Source of the DNA: Ktedonobacteria bacterium
GTDB taxonomy: Bacteria; Chloroflexota; Ktedonobacteria; Ktedonobacterales; JACDGC01
DNA length: 64,000 nt
NCBI GenBank assembly: GCA_027459785.1
Contig: DAIDGU010000047.1
Coordinates: 22,239 to 86,238, forward strand
Reading direction: 5' to 3'
Below, in pieces: positions 35,061-45,139 of this stretch (position 1 is its first letter; each line of letters opens with the position of its first letter). Made by a program: the position numbers and the translations under genes. The notes beneath the pieces are model-generated. The model saw only the letters and a program-made list of their open reading frames with translations. It searched no databases and was not told where the DNA came from.

Positions 35061-35498
35061 TTATTGCACCTTTCGGCGATACCCCATGCGCATTTTAAAG
35101 AGGTTCCAGCGGGCGCGGAGGCCGACGAAAGGGCCGCGGCCCTGCCCTCTGAGGGGCATGCCGCGCCAACCCACGCCGGCGGAAGAGCTGCCGCCGAGCC
35201 AACTGGCCAGGAGGGTGAGCGCGAAGATGGCGAAGCCGACGAGCGTGGCGACGCCGATGAGGGTATCTGCCAGGCCACCGCCGTAGCCGCCGCCGTAGAT
35301 GATCCAGCGCGCCGTCTGCGCCAGGAAGGCGATGCCCAGGCCGATGAGCAGCAGCACGTCGGCGCGCACGTTCACCCGCCGCTGGCGGATCGGCGTAGGC
35401 CGGCGGTTCATCGCACGCACGCGCTCGCTCATCGTCGGCGGTCGCCCATCGTCCAGCTTGCGGAGGATTTCTTCGATCTCACGCTCGTACTTAGACAT
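35061..35498 (-). CDS. Small membrane protein of unknown function
   Basis: A 145-aa protein: an N-terminal charged helix (MSKYEREIEEILRKLDDG), two membrane segments (about 50-68, VLLLIGLGIAFLAQTARWII; and 78-100, IGVATLVGFAIFALTLLASW), and a short basic tail (ARWNLFKMRMGYRRK). GAGGGG lies 8 nt before the ATG at 35498; a longer frame reaching 35675 has no such site. Small proteins with EEILRKL plus two helices occur next to varied genes in related genomes, but no function is recognised. Confidence 0.75.
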   Translation of the reverse strand: MSKYEREIEEILRKLDDGRPPTMSERVRAMNRRPTPIRQRRVNVRADVLLLIGLGIAFLAQTARWIIYGGGYGGGLADTLIGVATLVGFAIFALTLLASWLGGSSSAGVGWRGMPLRGQGRGPFVGLRARWNLFKMRMGYRRKVQ

Positions 35499-35684
35499 AA
35501 CCGCATCCCCTCGGTGTGATGATGGTGTGGTGGGTGCCGACCCGCGCCGCGCAGTAATGTACTGGTGGTATTTGAAGTATACTGTGCCAGCCGTGTGCAA
35601 CGCAAGCCGTTGAGTGAACGTTGCATCCGGCAGCAGCATATCTGGCACTTTTATGTCAGGCAATTCATATGCCAAGGCGTGGGA

Positions 35685-37142
<1,458 letters not shown>

Positions 37143-37164
37143 ATCATGCTACTCCATTTGGGAG

Positions 37165-37302
37165 ATGAGATCGAACACGAAAACCACGAAAAAGCCACGA
37201 AGATCACGAAATGGTTTTGAAAAATACTGCTACAACCATTCATACCCAACGATTTTCGTGTCCTTCGTGTGGGCATTCGTGGCTTTCGTGTTCTCGTCCT
37301 CT
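37165..37302. repeat. Family E inverted repeat
   Basis: Left arm GATCGAACACGAAAACCACG with CACGAA units; right arm TTCGTGTCCTTCGTG ... GGCTTTCGTGTTCTCGTCC. It fills the gap between the kinase and its regulator. Confidence 0.85.
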
Positions 37303-37303
37303 T

Positions 37304-39616
37304 CTATTTGCCGGAAGGCAGGCGCAGGGTGAAGGTGGTGCCGCGCCCGACCTCGCTCGTGACCGCGCACGAACCGCCGTGCGCCTCGATGATCTGCTTG
37401 ACGATGGCCAGGCCCAGGCCGTGGCCCTTCGATCCCTTGCCGAAGGTCTTATACGGCTCCCAGATCGCTCCCAGCCGGTCGGCGGCGATGCCCACGCCGG
37501 TATCGGCGATCTCGATCTCCACGGCCTTCTGGCGCGTGTCGGGGACGAGCAATTCGGTCTCGTTGGGGCTGGTGGCGGCGGAGCCATAGGTCGGCAGGTT
37601 CAGCCGGTTGGGGGGCGGGGACCACTGGTGGACGGGGACGACGGCCTGCGCCGGATCGACCGTGCCGGCGGCGCGGGTGGTGCGCGTGCGCAGGGTGAGC
37701 GTGCCGCCCTTGGGCATCGCTTCCAGCGCGTTGATGCACAGGTTTTCCAGCGCGCGGGCGATCTGGTGTTCGTCGGCGTGCAACGTCGCATGCGCCTCGA
37801 ACTGGCGCGCGAAGGTCACGTGTGCCAGTGCCGCGCGCGGGCTGAGCGAGCGCAGGATGCGTTCCAGCAGGTCCGCCACGGCGAAGGTGGTCAGGTGGAC
37901 GGCCTTGGGACTGGTCAGGTGCATCAGGTTGTCGGTGAGCGCCGTCATGCGATTGATCTCTTTGAGCATGTGGCTGATGTCCAGCCGCGCGCCGGTGTCG
38001 CCGGCCACCATCGGCTCCATCTTTTGCAGGCCCATCAAGATCGCGCCGATGATGTTGCGCAGATCATGCGAGATGCTGCCCGCCTCGTTGCCCAGCGAGG
38101 CCACATGCTCCATGCGGCGCAGCTCGCCTTCCAGCGTGCGCAGGTGAGTGACATCCTGAAAGGCGCACAGCACACCCAGATCTTTGCCGTCTGCCAGGCG
38201 TAGGGGGGCGACGGTGACGGCCAGCGCCAGATCGTGGCCGGTGACGGTGCGCACGCGCACCTCGCGCCCGTGCGGCGCGCTGCGCTTGCCCAGCGCGGCA
38301 CGCACCACGTGCGTCCCCGGCTCCGCCTGGGGCATCACCTCCTCGATGGGCTGGCCCAGCGGCGGCGGCTCCCCCAGGTCCAGCGCCGCCACGGCCTGCG
38401 CGTTCAGCAGCGTCACGCGGCCCTCGCGGTCCAGCGTGATGATGCCGCTTTGGATGGTACGCAGGATCGCGTCCTTGAAGCGCTCCTCGTTGCGGGCGTG
38501 GTCCAGCAGGTCGCGCGCGTGCTGGCGGGCGCGCTCCGCTTCGGCGTGCAGCCGCGCCTTTTGCAGCACGGTGCTGGCGGTGTTCGCCAGAATGGCCAGC
38601 AGGTTGCGTTCGCCCTCTTCCATCTGGTGCGGCGCGCGAAAGGCCAGCGCCAGCACGCCCACCACGCGATCTTCCGCGAAAAGTGGGAAGGCATAGAACG
38701 AGCGCACGCCTTCCGGCAGCAGGTGCGCCAGCGGCCACACGCCCACGTCGTCCAGCAGGGTCGGCGCGTGGACGGCGCGGATGATCTCCGGACGCAGCCA
38801 GTGGCCCGGCGGCATGGGTTGGCGCGGCGCGCTGGGTAGCAGCGCCACGGCGCAGAGATCGACCCGCGTGATGCGCCTGACCTGGCGCTCGACGATGCCG
38901 ATGGCGGCATCCAGATCCAGCACGCTGCTGTTGAAGGCGTTGGTCAGGCGCGTCAGCAGATCCATCTCATCGGCGCGGCGGCGATTGTCGGTGAGCAGCT
39001 TCGCGTTTTCGAGGGCGATGGCGCAGACGCGGGCGAGGTCTTCCAGCCCCAGCAGCAACATCTGGCTGGCGCGCAGCCCGTCACCACCCCAGGCGATCTC
39101 GTCCTCGGCGGGGACGACCACCAGCGCCCCCACCGGTCCGCCGCGCCCCTGCAACGGCGCGATGATGCGCGCGGGCAGGCCCGGCCCACCGGCTTCCAGC
39201 AGGGCGCGGGCGTCGCGCAGGGCGCGCGTTTCCGGCGTGTCGTCGCTCAGGGGGATGGGATCGCCGGCGGCGACGCGCAGCAGGGCCGTCGTCCAGCCCT
39301 GCATCGTGGCATCCGCCGTGCTGGCGACCATAAAGAGCGTGTCGTCGCGCACCTCATACAGCAACACGCGCCGGCAACCCAGGTATGTCGCCACGCGGAC
39401 GGGGATCAATTCGAGCAGGTGCGCCAGGGAGGGCGCTTTGGTGAGCGCATCAAGCAGTGCCGGCAGGGAGCGGCGCGGCTCCGGCGGGCGGGCGCGCGTC
39501 GCGGGCAGGGGGGCAGGGTTCCCATGCAGCGATGGGATGGGCGTAGCGCCGCCCGATGCCACGAGCCGGCGATCAGCATCGTGGTCCTGAGCCAACGTTT
39601 GATTATCGATAAGCAC
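37304..39616 (-). CDS. Sensor histidine kinase (GAF-GAF-PAS-HisKA-HATPase)
   Basis: A 770-aa soluble sensor kinase with no clear membrane segment. Domains in order: GAF-like about 40-190, a short helical link, a second GAF about 200-365 (ITRVDLCAVALLP; GVRSFYAFPLFAEDRVVGVL), a coiled-coil, PAS about 385-500 (IQSGIITLDREGRVTLLNAQ), HisKA with phospho-His517 (SISHDLRNIIGAI), and HATPase (ALENLCINALEAM; IADTGVGIAADRL; GHGLGLAIVKQIIEAHGGS). The GTG at 39616 is chosen because GAGAGGG lies 5 nt upstream; an ATG at 39649 is an alternative. It presumably senses a small molecule or redox/oxygen signal through GAF/PAS and phosphorylates the regulator encoded next. Confidence 0.92.
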   Translation of the reverse strand: MLIDNQTLAQDHDADRRLVASGGATPIPSLHGNPAPLPATRARPPEPRRSLPALLDALTKAPSLAHLLELIPVRVATYLGCRRVLLYEVRDDTLFMVASTADATMQGWTTALLRVAAGDPIPLSDDTPETRALRDARALLEAGGPGLPARIIAPLQGRGGPVGALVVVPAEDEIAWGGDGLRASQMLLLGLEDLARVCAIALENAKLLTDNRRRADEMDLLTRLTNAFNSSVLDLDAAIGIVERQVRRITRVDLCAVALLPSAPRQPMPPGHWLRPEIIRAVHAPTLLDDVGVWPLAHLLPEGVRSFYAFPLFAEDRVVGVLALAFRAPHQMEEGERNLLAILANTASTVLQKARLHAEAERARQHARDLLDHARNEERFKDAILRTIQSGIITLDREGRVTLLNAQAVAALDLGEPPPLGQPIEEVMPQAEPGTHVVRAALGKRSAPHGREVRVRTVTGHDLALAVTVAPLRLADGKDLGVLCAFQDVTHLRTLEGELRRMEHVASLGNEAGSISHDLRNIIGAILMGLQKMEPMVAGDTGARLDISHMLKEINRMTALTDNLMHLTSPKAVHLTTFAVADLLERILRSLSPRAALAHVTFARQFEAHATLHADEHQIARALENLCINALEAMPKGGTLTLRTRTTRAAGTVDPAQAVVPVHQWSPPPNRLNLPTYGSAATSPNETELLVPDTRQKAVEIEIADTGVGIAADRLGAIWEPYKTFGKGSKGHGLGLAIVKQIIEAHGGSCAVTSEVGRGTTFTLRLPSGK

Positions 39617-40026
39617 GAGATCCCTCTCTTTTCGGCGGGCGCGGCGCATCCTGCGCGTTCAACGGCCCGTCGCATTGTTATTGTGCCACTGCAAAGCGGC
39701 TTCTGTCAACAGACAAGGAAGCCGGGGGTGGCGTGATCGTGGGGGATTAGGGCGGACCATGGAGGACCAGGGCGACCACAACGAGGACGAGGGCGACCAC
39801 AACGAGGACAAGGGCGACCACAAGGGTACGCCCCTACAGACCCGATGGCGAGCGGCAATGTCGCGTCCCTCCCAATGCCCGGCTTTTTCATGGTCATATA
39901 CTTGAGCTTCAGGTATTTCGCAGGAAATTTCCAAAGAATCGCGGGCAAAATCGGCAAATTCATGTTATGATAGAGAAACACAATCGCGTGTTGCATCTGC
40001 AATCAACGAGAGGAGCAAACAAGCCG
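39617..40026. other. Intergenic stretch with family D repeats
   Basis: Divergent gap between the kinase and the EF-G-like gene. 39757-39838 holds three tandem GGCGACCACAACGAGGACRAG-like units that end in the family D core GGGCGACCACAAGGGTACGC. A -10-like TATGAT is at 39966-39971, 56 nt before the EF-G ATG, with no clear -35. No gene seen. Confidence 0.65.
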
Positions 40027-42093
40027 ATGAAAGTCTTTCCCTCTGATCGTATCCGCAATGTCGCGCTCATCGCGCACGGTGGGGCCGGCAAAACATCGCT
40101 GGCCGATACCGCGCTCTTTGACACCGGCGCGGTCTCGCGCATCGGGCGCGTCGATGATGGTTCGTCCGTCGTGGATGTCGATCCCGATGAGCAGAAGCGG
40201 CGCACCACGCTGTCCCTCAAGATCGTTCCCCTGGAATGGCAAGATTCGAAGATCAACCTGCTGGATACCCCTGGCGACACCGAATTCATCGGCGAGGTGA
40301 AGTCCGCCTTGCGGGTGGCTGACGGCGCGGTCTTGTTGGTAACGGCGGAAAAAGGCGTCGAGGTCGGCACGGAGATGACGTGGCGTTATGCTGACGAACG
40401 CCAGTTGCCGCGCATGGTCTTCGTCACCAAGCTGGACCGCGAAAATACCAGCTTCGATCACGCGCTGTCTTCGCTGCGCGAACATTTCGGCAAGCGCGTC
40501 GCGCCCATGCATGCGCCCATCGGCGCGGTCGCCGGCTTCAAAGGCATCGTCGATATCTGCGCCAACAAGGCGTATACCTACGACAACGGCAAGGCCACTG
40601 AGACTGCCGTCCCCGCCGACATGGCCGACCAGATCGCCGCCTACCGCGAACAGTTGCTGGAAGCCGCCGTTGAGAGCGACGACGAGCTGATGATGAAGTA
40701 CCTGGATGGCGCGACGATCAGTGATGCGGAACTCTGCAACGCCGTCAAGACCGCCGTGGCCCAGGGGCTGCTGGTGCCGGTCCTGGCCGGCTCAATCACC
40801 AAGAACATCGGCATCCCGGCGCTGCTGGACGCCATCGTGGCCTATTTCCCGTCCGCCGCCGCGACCAACCAGCGCGAGGCGGCGAGCATGAACGGCAGCC
40901 TGGCCGCGCTCGTCTTCAAGACGACGGTCGATCCACAGCGCGGGCAGATCACGACCTTCCGCGTTTTCAATGGCGCACTGAAGCCCGACAGCCACACCTG
41001 GAACGCGCGCACCAGCACCGACGAGCGCCTGGGCCAGCTTTTGCTGATTCGCGGCAAGCAGCAGGACGTGCTGACGGAAGTACCCGCCGGTGATATCGCC
41101 TGCGCCGTCAAGCTCAACAACACGCATACCGGCGACACGCTCTGCACCAAAGACCATCCGGTGGAACTGCCGGGGATCGCCTTTCCCCAGCCGGCTTTCA
41201 CCACGGCCATCGCGCCGAAAAGCAAGAACGATCTAGATAAGCTGGGCAACGCGCTCAGCCGCCTGGCCGAGGAAGATCCGACCATCCATATCGCGCGCGA
41301 CCAGGAGACGGCGGAGACGCTGCTTTCCGGCGTAGGCGAGTCGCATGTGGACATCACCATCGAACGCATGCAGCGCAAATTCGGCGTCGAGGTCGAGAAG
41401 CACGATATGCACGTGCCGTACCGCGAGGCCATCCGCAAGCCGGCGCGGGCCAACGGGCGCTTCAAGCGCCAGAGCGGCGGCCACGGCCAGTTCGGCGACG
41501 TGACGCTGGAGATCGCCCCGCTGCCTTTCGGCGACTCGCAAGATTTCGTCTTCGAGAACAAGATCGTCGGCGGCGTGGTGCCGAAAGAATACATTCCGGG
41601 CGTGGAAAAGGGCGTGCGCGATGCGCTGAAAAAGGGCTTTGTCGCCGGCTACCCGCTGATCCACATCCGCGTCGCGGTCGTGGACGGCAAGTACCACCCG
41701 GTCGATTCGTCGTCGCAAGCCTTCGAGGTCGCCGGCTCCTACGCCATGCAAGAGGCCGTGCCGCTGGCGAACCCCGCCTTGCTGGAACCCGTGATGGTCG
41801 CCACCATCGTCGTGCCAGATACCTACATGGGCGACGTGACGAGCAATCTGAACACCAAGCGCGGGCGCGTGCAGGGCATGGAGACGCTGGGCAACGGCTT
41901 CACCCAGGTGAACGCGATCGTGCCGATGGCTGAGATGCTGCACTATTCGCGCGATCTGCGCTCGATCACGCAGGGACGCGGCACCTTCTCGATGACCTTC
42001 GATCACTACGAAGAAGTGCCACCAAACGTGCAGCAGCAGATCGTCGATGCGGTGAAGAAGACGCAAGCCTCCTTCGCCACCTCGCAGCACTAG
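40027..42093 (+). CDS. EF-G-like translational GTPase (FusA2 type)
   Basis: A 688-aa protein with the five-domain layout of elongation factor G. G1 is AHGGAGKT (16-23; canonical AHIDAGKT), switch I carries RRTTLSL in place of RGITI, G3 is DTPGDTEF (from 80; canonical DTPGHVDF, so the catalytic His is replaced by Asp), and G4 is TKLD (134-137; canonical NKMD). Domain IV follows at about 470 on (YREAIRKPARANGRFKRQSG; GHGQFGDVTLEIAP). These substitutions mark the FusA2/EF-G2-like group of uncertain function rather than the main translocase. GAGAGGAG lies 11 nt before the ATG; the frame extends 20 codons upstream. No ribosomal genes are nearby. Confidence 0.9.
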   Translation: MKVFPSDRIRNVALIAHGGAGKTSLADTALFDTGAVSRIGRVDDGSSVVDVDPDEQKRRTTLSLKIVPLEWQDSKINLLDTPGDTEFIGEVKSALRVADGAVLLVTAEKGVEVGTEMTWRYADERQLPRMVFVTKLDRENTSFDHALSSLREHFGKRVAPMHAPIGAVAGFKGIVDICANKAYTYDNGKATETAVPADMADQIAAYREQLLEAAVESDDELMMKYLDGATISDAELCNAVKTAVAQGLLVPVLAGSITKNIGIPALLDAIVAYFPSAAATNQREAASMNGSLAALVFKTTVDPQRGQITTFRVFNGALKPDSHTWNARTSTDERLGQLLLIRGKQQDVLTEVPAGDIACAVKLNNTHTGDTLCTKDHPVELPGIAFPQPAFTTAIAPKSKNDLDKLGNALSRLAEEDPTIHIARDQETAETLLSGVGESHVDITIERMQRKFGVEVEKHDMHVPYREAIRKPARANGRFKRQSGGHGQFGDVTLEIAPLPFGDSQDFVFENKIVGGVVPKEYIPGVEKGVRDALKKGFVAGYPLIHIRVAVVDGKYHPVDSSSQAFEVAGSYAMQEAVPLANPALLEPVMVATIVVPDTYMGDVTSNLNTKRGRVQGMETLGNGFTQVNAIVPMAEMLHYSRDLRSITQGRGTFSMTFDHYEEVPPNVQQQIVDAVKKTQASFATSQH

Positions 42094-42104
42094 CACACTA
42101 GGAC

Positions 42105-42252
42105 GATCGAACACGAAGTCCACGAAAAAGCCACGAAGGTCACGAAAAGAAGAAAAGGCTATCGTTGATTGGTTATGGCATCAATCAACGATAGGTTGCA
42201 CTTTGCATCCACATTCGTGTTTTTCGTGGAATTTCGTGTCCTCCGTGTTCCG
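42105..42252. repeat. Family E inverted repeat
   Basis: Left arm CGATCGAACACGAAGTCCAC with CACGAA units to about 42155; right arm TTCGTGTTTTTCGTGG ... CCGTGTTCCGTC (42210-42252). Same ends as the copy at 37165. Confidence 0.85.
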
Positions 42253-42269
42253 TCGCCTTTAGCTCATGA

Positions 42270-42596
42270 TTGCAAATCGAAGGTATTGAAGGGAAAGGAG
42301 AGGTAATCATAGCAAAGTATCGGCGTTGGCAACAGTTTATCCGAGAATATCGGAAATTGTCCTCGGAAGAGCGTCTAGCATTTGAGGTGGCGTGGCGTGC
42401 AATTAATGCATCGCTCAATGATGGACGTGGCCTTCCACCACCACCATTGGTGGAGAAGATGACTGATATGATTGTGTATGAAGTCCGCTGGGCTGGTGAT
42501 GGACGTGCGACGTTCCATATTGAGCATGGCGCTGCTGGCGATATCGTGATTGTCTGGCGGCGCATCGGCAATCATCAGATTGAGAAGAACCCTTAG
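42270..42596 (+). CDS. RelE/HigB-like putative toxin, start codon unclear
   Basis: Up to 108 aa. The pattern KYRRWQQFIREYRKLSSEER, then LVEKMTDMIVYEVRW, ATFHIE and DIVIVWRRIGNHQ follows the RelE/HigB-like mRNA-interferase fold (helical N terminus; a conserved iYEvR strand; final strand pair). No standard start fits well: a ribosome site GGAGAGG (42298-42304) is followed at 4 nt by ATA (42309) in frame, and the only canonical start upstream is TTG at 42270 without a ribosome site. It is either initiated at a rare codon or inactivated by an ATG-to-ATA change. It precedes a ribbon-helix-helix-like gene by 54 nt, as in toxin-first TA pairs. Confidence 0.55.
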   Translation: MQIEGIEGKGEVIIAKYRRWQQFIREYRKLSSEERLAFEVAWRAINASLNDGRGLPPPPLVEKMTDMIVYEVRWAGDGRATFHIEHGAAGDIVIVWRRIGNHQIEKNP

Positions 42597-42616
42597 TGGT
42601 ACAATGACAATGAACC

Positions 42617-42636
42617 GCCTCGCGTATCGGCGAGGC
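42617..42636 (+). promoter_or_regulatory. Hairpin just before the putative antitoxin ribosome site
   Basis: Perfect GCCTCGC GTATCG GCGAGGC stem-loop, 3 nt upstream of the GGGAG site of 42651. It could attenuate read-through from the toxin gene or bind a repressor. Confidence 0.55.
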
Positions 42637-42650
42637 AAAGGGAGCAAACA

Positions 42651-42896
42651 ATGGCAACCGTCACCATTTCTGAACAGGTCTATCAGGCACTCATGGAAGC
42701 CGCCGCTGCACGTGGCGTTTCACCTGATACCATCATCGCGGAGGGACTCGCTGCGTTGGACGAACAGACAGCAGAAGAGCCAATGACTGCTGATGAATTC
42801 GCTGTTGCGCTAGGCATGACGCCGGAAGATGTGGCGCGCGCTGACGAAGAGGCGCGCCGCCGCTACCCCGAAGCCTTTGGCATTCCTAGCAATTAG
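42651..42896 (+). CDS. Ribbon-helix-helix-like putative antitoxin
   Basis: An 81-aa acidic protein. The N terminus MATVTISEQVYQALMEAAAA looks like the beta-strand and first helix of a ribbon-helix-helix DNA-binding domain, continued by RGVSPDTIIAEGLAAL. The acidic, Glu/Asp-rich C-terminal part (EEPMTADEFAVALGMTPEDV) would be the toxin-binding tail. GGGAG is 6 nt before the ATG. Pairing with the preceding RelE-like frame makes a type II toxin-antitoxin module plausible; pairing with a lost PIN toxin is an alternative. Confidence 0.6.
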   Translation: MATVTISEQVYQALMEAAAARGVSPDTIIAEGLAALDEQTAEEPMTADEFAVALGMTPEDVARADEEARRRYPEAFGIPSN

Positions 42897-43017
42897 CACA
42901 CCACCCACTCGTCTTATTCCAAGCAAAATGCGTAGGGCGGATAGGAATGCCGGCCCTACGCAATCACCAGGAATCTTTCCGTGTCCTCCGTGATTCGTAC
43001 CCCGCTTTATCTTCGCT

Positions 43018-44163
43018 CTATCCCCGGCTGTAGAGCGGCATGATCACGTAGAGATAACCATCGTTGCCGAGCGGGCGCACCAGGCCGGGCGCCTGCGCGG
43101 AGTTCAGTTCCAGCGTGATCTCCGGCGTGTCGATGACGCCCAGCACGTCGCTGAGATACTTGATGTTGAAAAGGATGTTGACGGCGGGGCCATCCACCGT
43201 GGCATCCACCGTGCCGGTGGAGTCGCCGAGTTCGTCGTTGGTCGCTTGCAGCGTCACCACGCCGGGCGTCAGCCCCTCTTGCCCCGGCGTCACGGCCACC
43301 TTGACCGTGTTGCTGGCGGATTCGCTTTTGGCGAAGAGCGAGGCGACCTTGGCGGCAGCGCGCAGTTTATCCGTGGGGATGACGACGCGCGTGCCGAAGC
43401 TCTTGGGGATGATCGCCTCGAAGTTGGGGAACTGGCCTTCGATCAGGTGCGACACCATCTCCACCCCCGGCGCGCGGAAGACGAGCTGGTTGCGCGCCGA
43501 CGCCGTGAAGACCTCGACCGTGCCTTCCGGCGGGATAATCTTGCTGAGTTCGTTCAGGGTGCGCGAGGGGATGAGCAGGTCTTCGCTACGGTCTTCCGCG
43601 CCGGGCAGCGCGGTCGTGCGCACGGCCAGCCGATAGGTGTCGGCGGCGGCGAAGATGAGCTTGCCGTCGCGGGCGCGGGCCAGCACGGCGGTGAAAACGG
43701 GCCGCGCGTCATCCTGCGCCGCCGCGAAGGCCGTCTGGGTGATCATGCTGCGCAGTTCGCCCACGTCCAGCACCAGCGGCTTCTCCGCGCCCTCGATCTG
43801 CGGGATGGCGGGGAACTCGCCGGGATCCATGCCGCGAATATTCGCCTCGCTGGTGCCGCCGCGCACGCGCACACCCGGCGTGCCGCCCGGCAGCGGCCCT
43901 AGCTCGATCTCGCCGGATTCCAGCGCGTTGACGAAATCCGTCAGCAATTTTGCCGGAATGGTGGTCGATCCCTCTTCTTCGACCTGCGCCGCCACGCGGC
44001 AGGTGATGGCGATCTCCAGGTTCGTCGCCGAAAGGCGCACATGGTCGCCCTCGGTCACGAGCAGCAGGTTCGCCAGCACGGGCAGCGTGCTGCGCGTGGC
44101 AACGGCGTGGCCAACCATCGCCAGCCCCCGGCTCAACTCTTGTCGCTTGCAATTGATCTTCAT
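43018..44163 (-). CDS. dnaN: DNA polymerase III beta subunit (sliding clamp)
   Basis: The ring-shaped processivity clamp for replicative polymerase. The 381-aa protein has three clamp domains: MKINCKRQELSRGLAMVGHA (first), TQTAFAAAQDDARPVFTAVL (second) and VVIPTDKLRAAAKVASLFAK (third), ending with the conserved YVIMPLYSR. The ATG at 44163 has GGGAG 9 nt upstream; an ATG 9 nt earlier abuts the same site and is less likely. dnaA, recF and gyrB are not adjacent, so this is not the usual dnaA-dnaN origin neighbourhood, and it might be a second clamp copy. Confidence 0.95.
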   Translation of the reverse strand: MKINCKRQELSRGLAMVGHAVATRSTLPVLANLLLVTEGDHVRLSATNLEIAITCRVAAQVEEEGSTTIPAKLLTDFVNALESGEIELGPLPGGTPGVRVRGGTSEANIRGMDPGEFPAIPQIEGAEKPLVLDVGELRSMITQTAFAAAQDDARPVFTAVLARARDGKLIFAAADTYRLAVRTTALPGAEDRSEDLLIPSRTLNELSKIIPPEGTVEVFTASARNQLVFRAPGVEMVSHLIEGQFPNFEAIIPKSFGTRVVIPTDKLRAAAKVASLFAKSESASNTVKVAVTPGQEGLTPGVVTLQATNDELGDSTGTVDATVDGPAVNILFNIKYLSDVLGVIDTPEITLELNSAQAPGLVRPLGNDGYLYVIMPLYSRG

Positions 44164-44204
44164 CGTTGTCATCTCCCATTGCCCAGCGCCTAAAGTCGCG
44201 CCGA

Positions 44205-44277
44205 TGAGCCGCTGGCCGCGAAGGCCACCTACGTGGCCTGGATCTCAGCCCGTGTAGACGGGCTTCGCGGCGAAACG
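44205..44277. repeat. Nested palindromes between dnaN and larC
   Basis: GCGAAGGCCACCTACGTGGC (inner AGGCCAC/GTGGCCT stem) is followed by CAGCCCGTGTAGACGGGCTT (AAGCCCG stem); an outer GCCGCGAAG ... CTTCGCGGC pair encloses both. It is a compact three-stem structure in the 5' region of dnaN, probably a dispersed repeat. The rest of 44278-44402 shows nothing clear. Confidence 0.6.
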
Positions 44278-44402
44278 CCCATAGGCGCGGGTTCACCCGC
44301 CGGTCCTTTGTTTTGATCTTTGAATGATTTCTGATGCTTTATTCTATGATAGTCGTGCGAAAATAGAAGCATTAGTACCATACCCGAAAGGACAATGAGA
44401 CT

Positions 44403-44897
44403 ATGCCCGATGAAACGTCCGCAGATCCGCCTGAATTAGCGCGCGACGAGGTCGTGGTGATCGAGACGAATCTGGATAACGTCACCGGCGAGACGCTGGG
44501 CTGGCTGATGGATCGGCTGTTGGAGGCCGGCGCGCTGGACGTGAGCTATACGGCGATGCAGATGAAGAAGAACCGCCCGGCGACGCTGGTGCGCGTCATC
44601 GCCCAGGCCGCCGATGCCGAGCGGCTGGCGGCGCTGCTGGTGCGCGAGACGCCGACGCTGGGCGTGCGCCTGCTGCCGATGCAGCGCCTGATCGCCACGC
44701 GCCGCACGGAAACCGTCGCCTCGCCTTATGGCCCCCTCGCGGTGAAGCTGAAGCTGCTGGCCGGCACGCTCGTCAGCGCCGCGCCCGAATACGAAGATTG
44801 CCGCCGCCTGGCGCTCGCCCACGATCTGCCACTGGCCGAAATGACGGAGCGGCTGGATCGCTGGCTGCGCGAGTACTACAGCTTGCCGGATGCCTGA
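44403..44897 (+). CDS. LarC C-terminal (LarC2/DUF111) protein, stand-alone
   Basis: The 164 aa match the C-terminal half of LarC, the CTP-dependent enzyme that inserts nickel into the pyridinium dinucleotide cofactor of lactate racemase: VVIETNLDNVTGETLGWLMD, DVSYTAMQMKKNRPATLVRV, LGVRLLPMQRLIATRR and VKLKLLAG. The N-terminal LarC1 half is missing upstream: dnaN lies there on the other strand. In Lactobacillus LarC1 and LarC2 are joined by a ribosomal frameshift, but here LarC2 has its own ATG (AAGGA 11 nt upstream). Its partner may be elsewhere. larA, larB and larE are not in the window. Confidence 0.85.
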   Translation: MPDETSADPPELARDEVVVIETNLDNVTGETLGWLMDRLLEAGALDVSYTAMQMKKNRPATLVRVIAQAADAERLAALLVRETPTLGVRLLPMQRLIATRRTETVASPYGPLAVKLKLLAGTLVSAAPEYEDCRRLALAHDLPLAEMTERLDRWLREYYSLPDA

Positions 44898-44939
44898 TGC
44901 ATTTGCCAGGTGCGGTGACTGATCACCCTGTACTGGTAT

Positions 44940-45064
44940 CGTGGGGCGGACATTCCTGTCCGCCGTCACAACGCGGGCGGTTGCCGATGCGGCAGAGACG
45001 GCGGGCGGTTGAAACCGCGCCTAAGGGCGTGCCGCCACGAAGTCCGCCGTCGCGGACTGGAGGG
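44940..45064. repeat. Family A then family C repeat
   Basis: GTGGGGCGGACATTCCTGTC with CGCC (44941-44964), then GCGGGCGGTTGAAACCGCGC, CTAAGGGC and CGCCGTCGCGGACTGG (45000-45062). The second part matches 23092-23182 with the family D unit absent. Confidence 0.85.
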
Positions 45065-45139
45065 TGCGAAACCGCCGTCCCCACCAGAAGTCCGTGCCGT
45101 TCGCCCTGCCCCGGCGCGATGTGGTATCCTGTAAGCACT

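Noticed and set aside
42651..42896. Antitoxin of a VapBC (PIN) pair
   Set aside because: No PIN-domain frame follows; the RelE-like frame upstream is the better partner, though still uncertain.
44798..45139. 114-codon upstream extension of the 45140 gene
   Set aside because: Overlaps larC and reads through family A and C repeats; a -10 box lies just before 45140.
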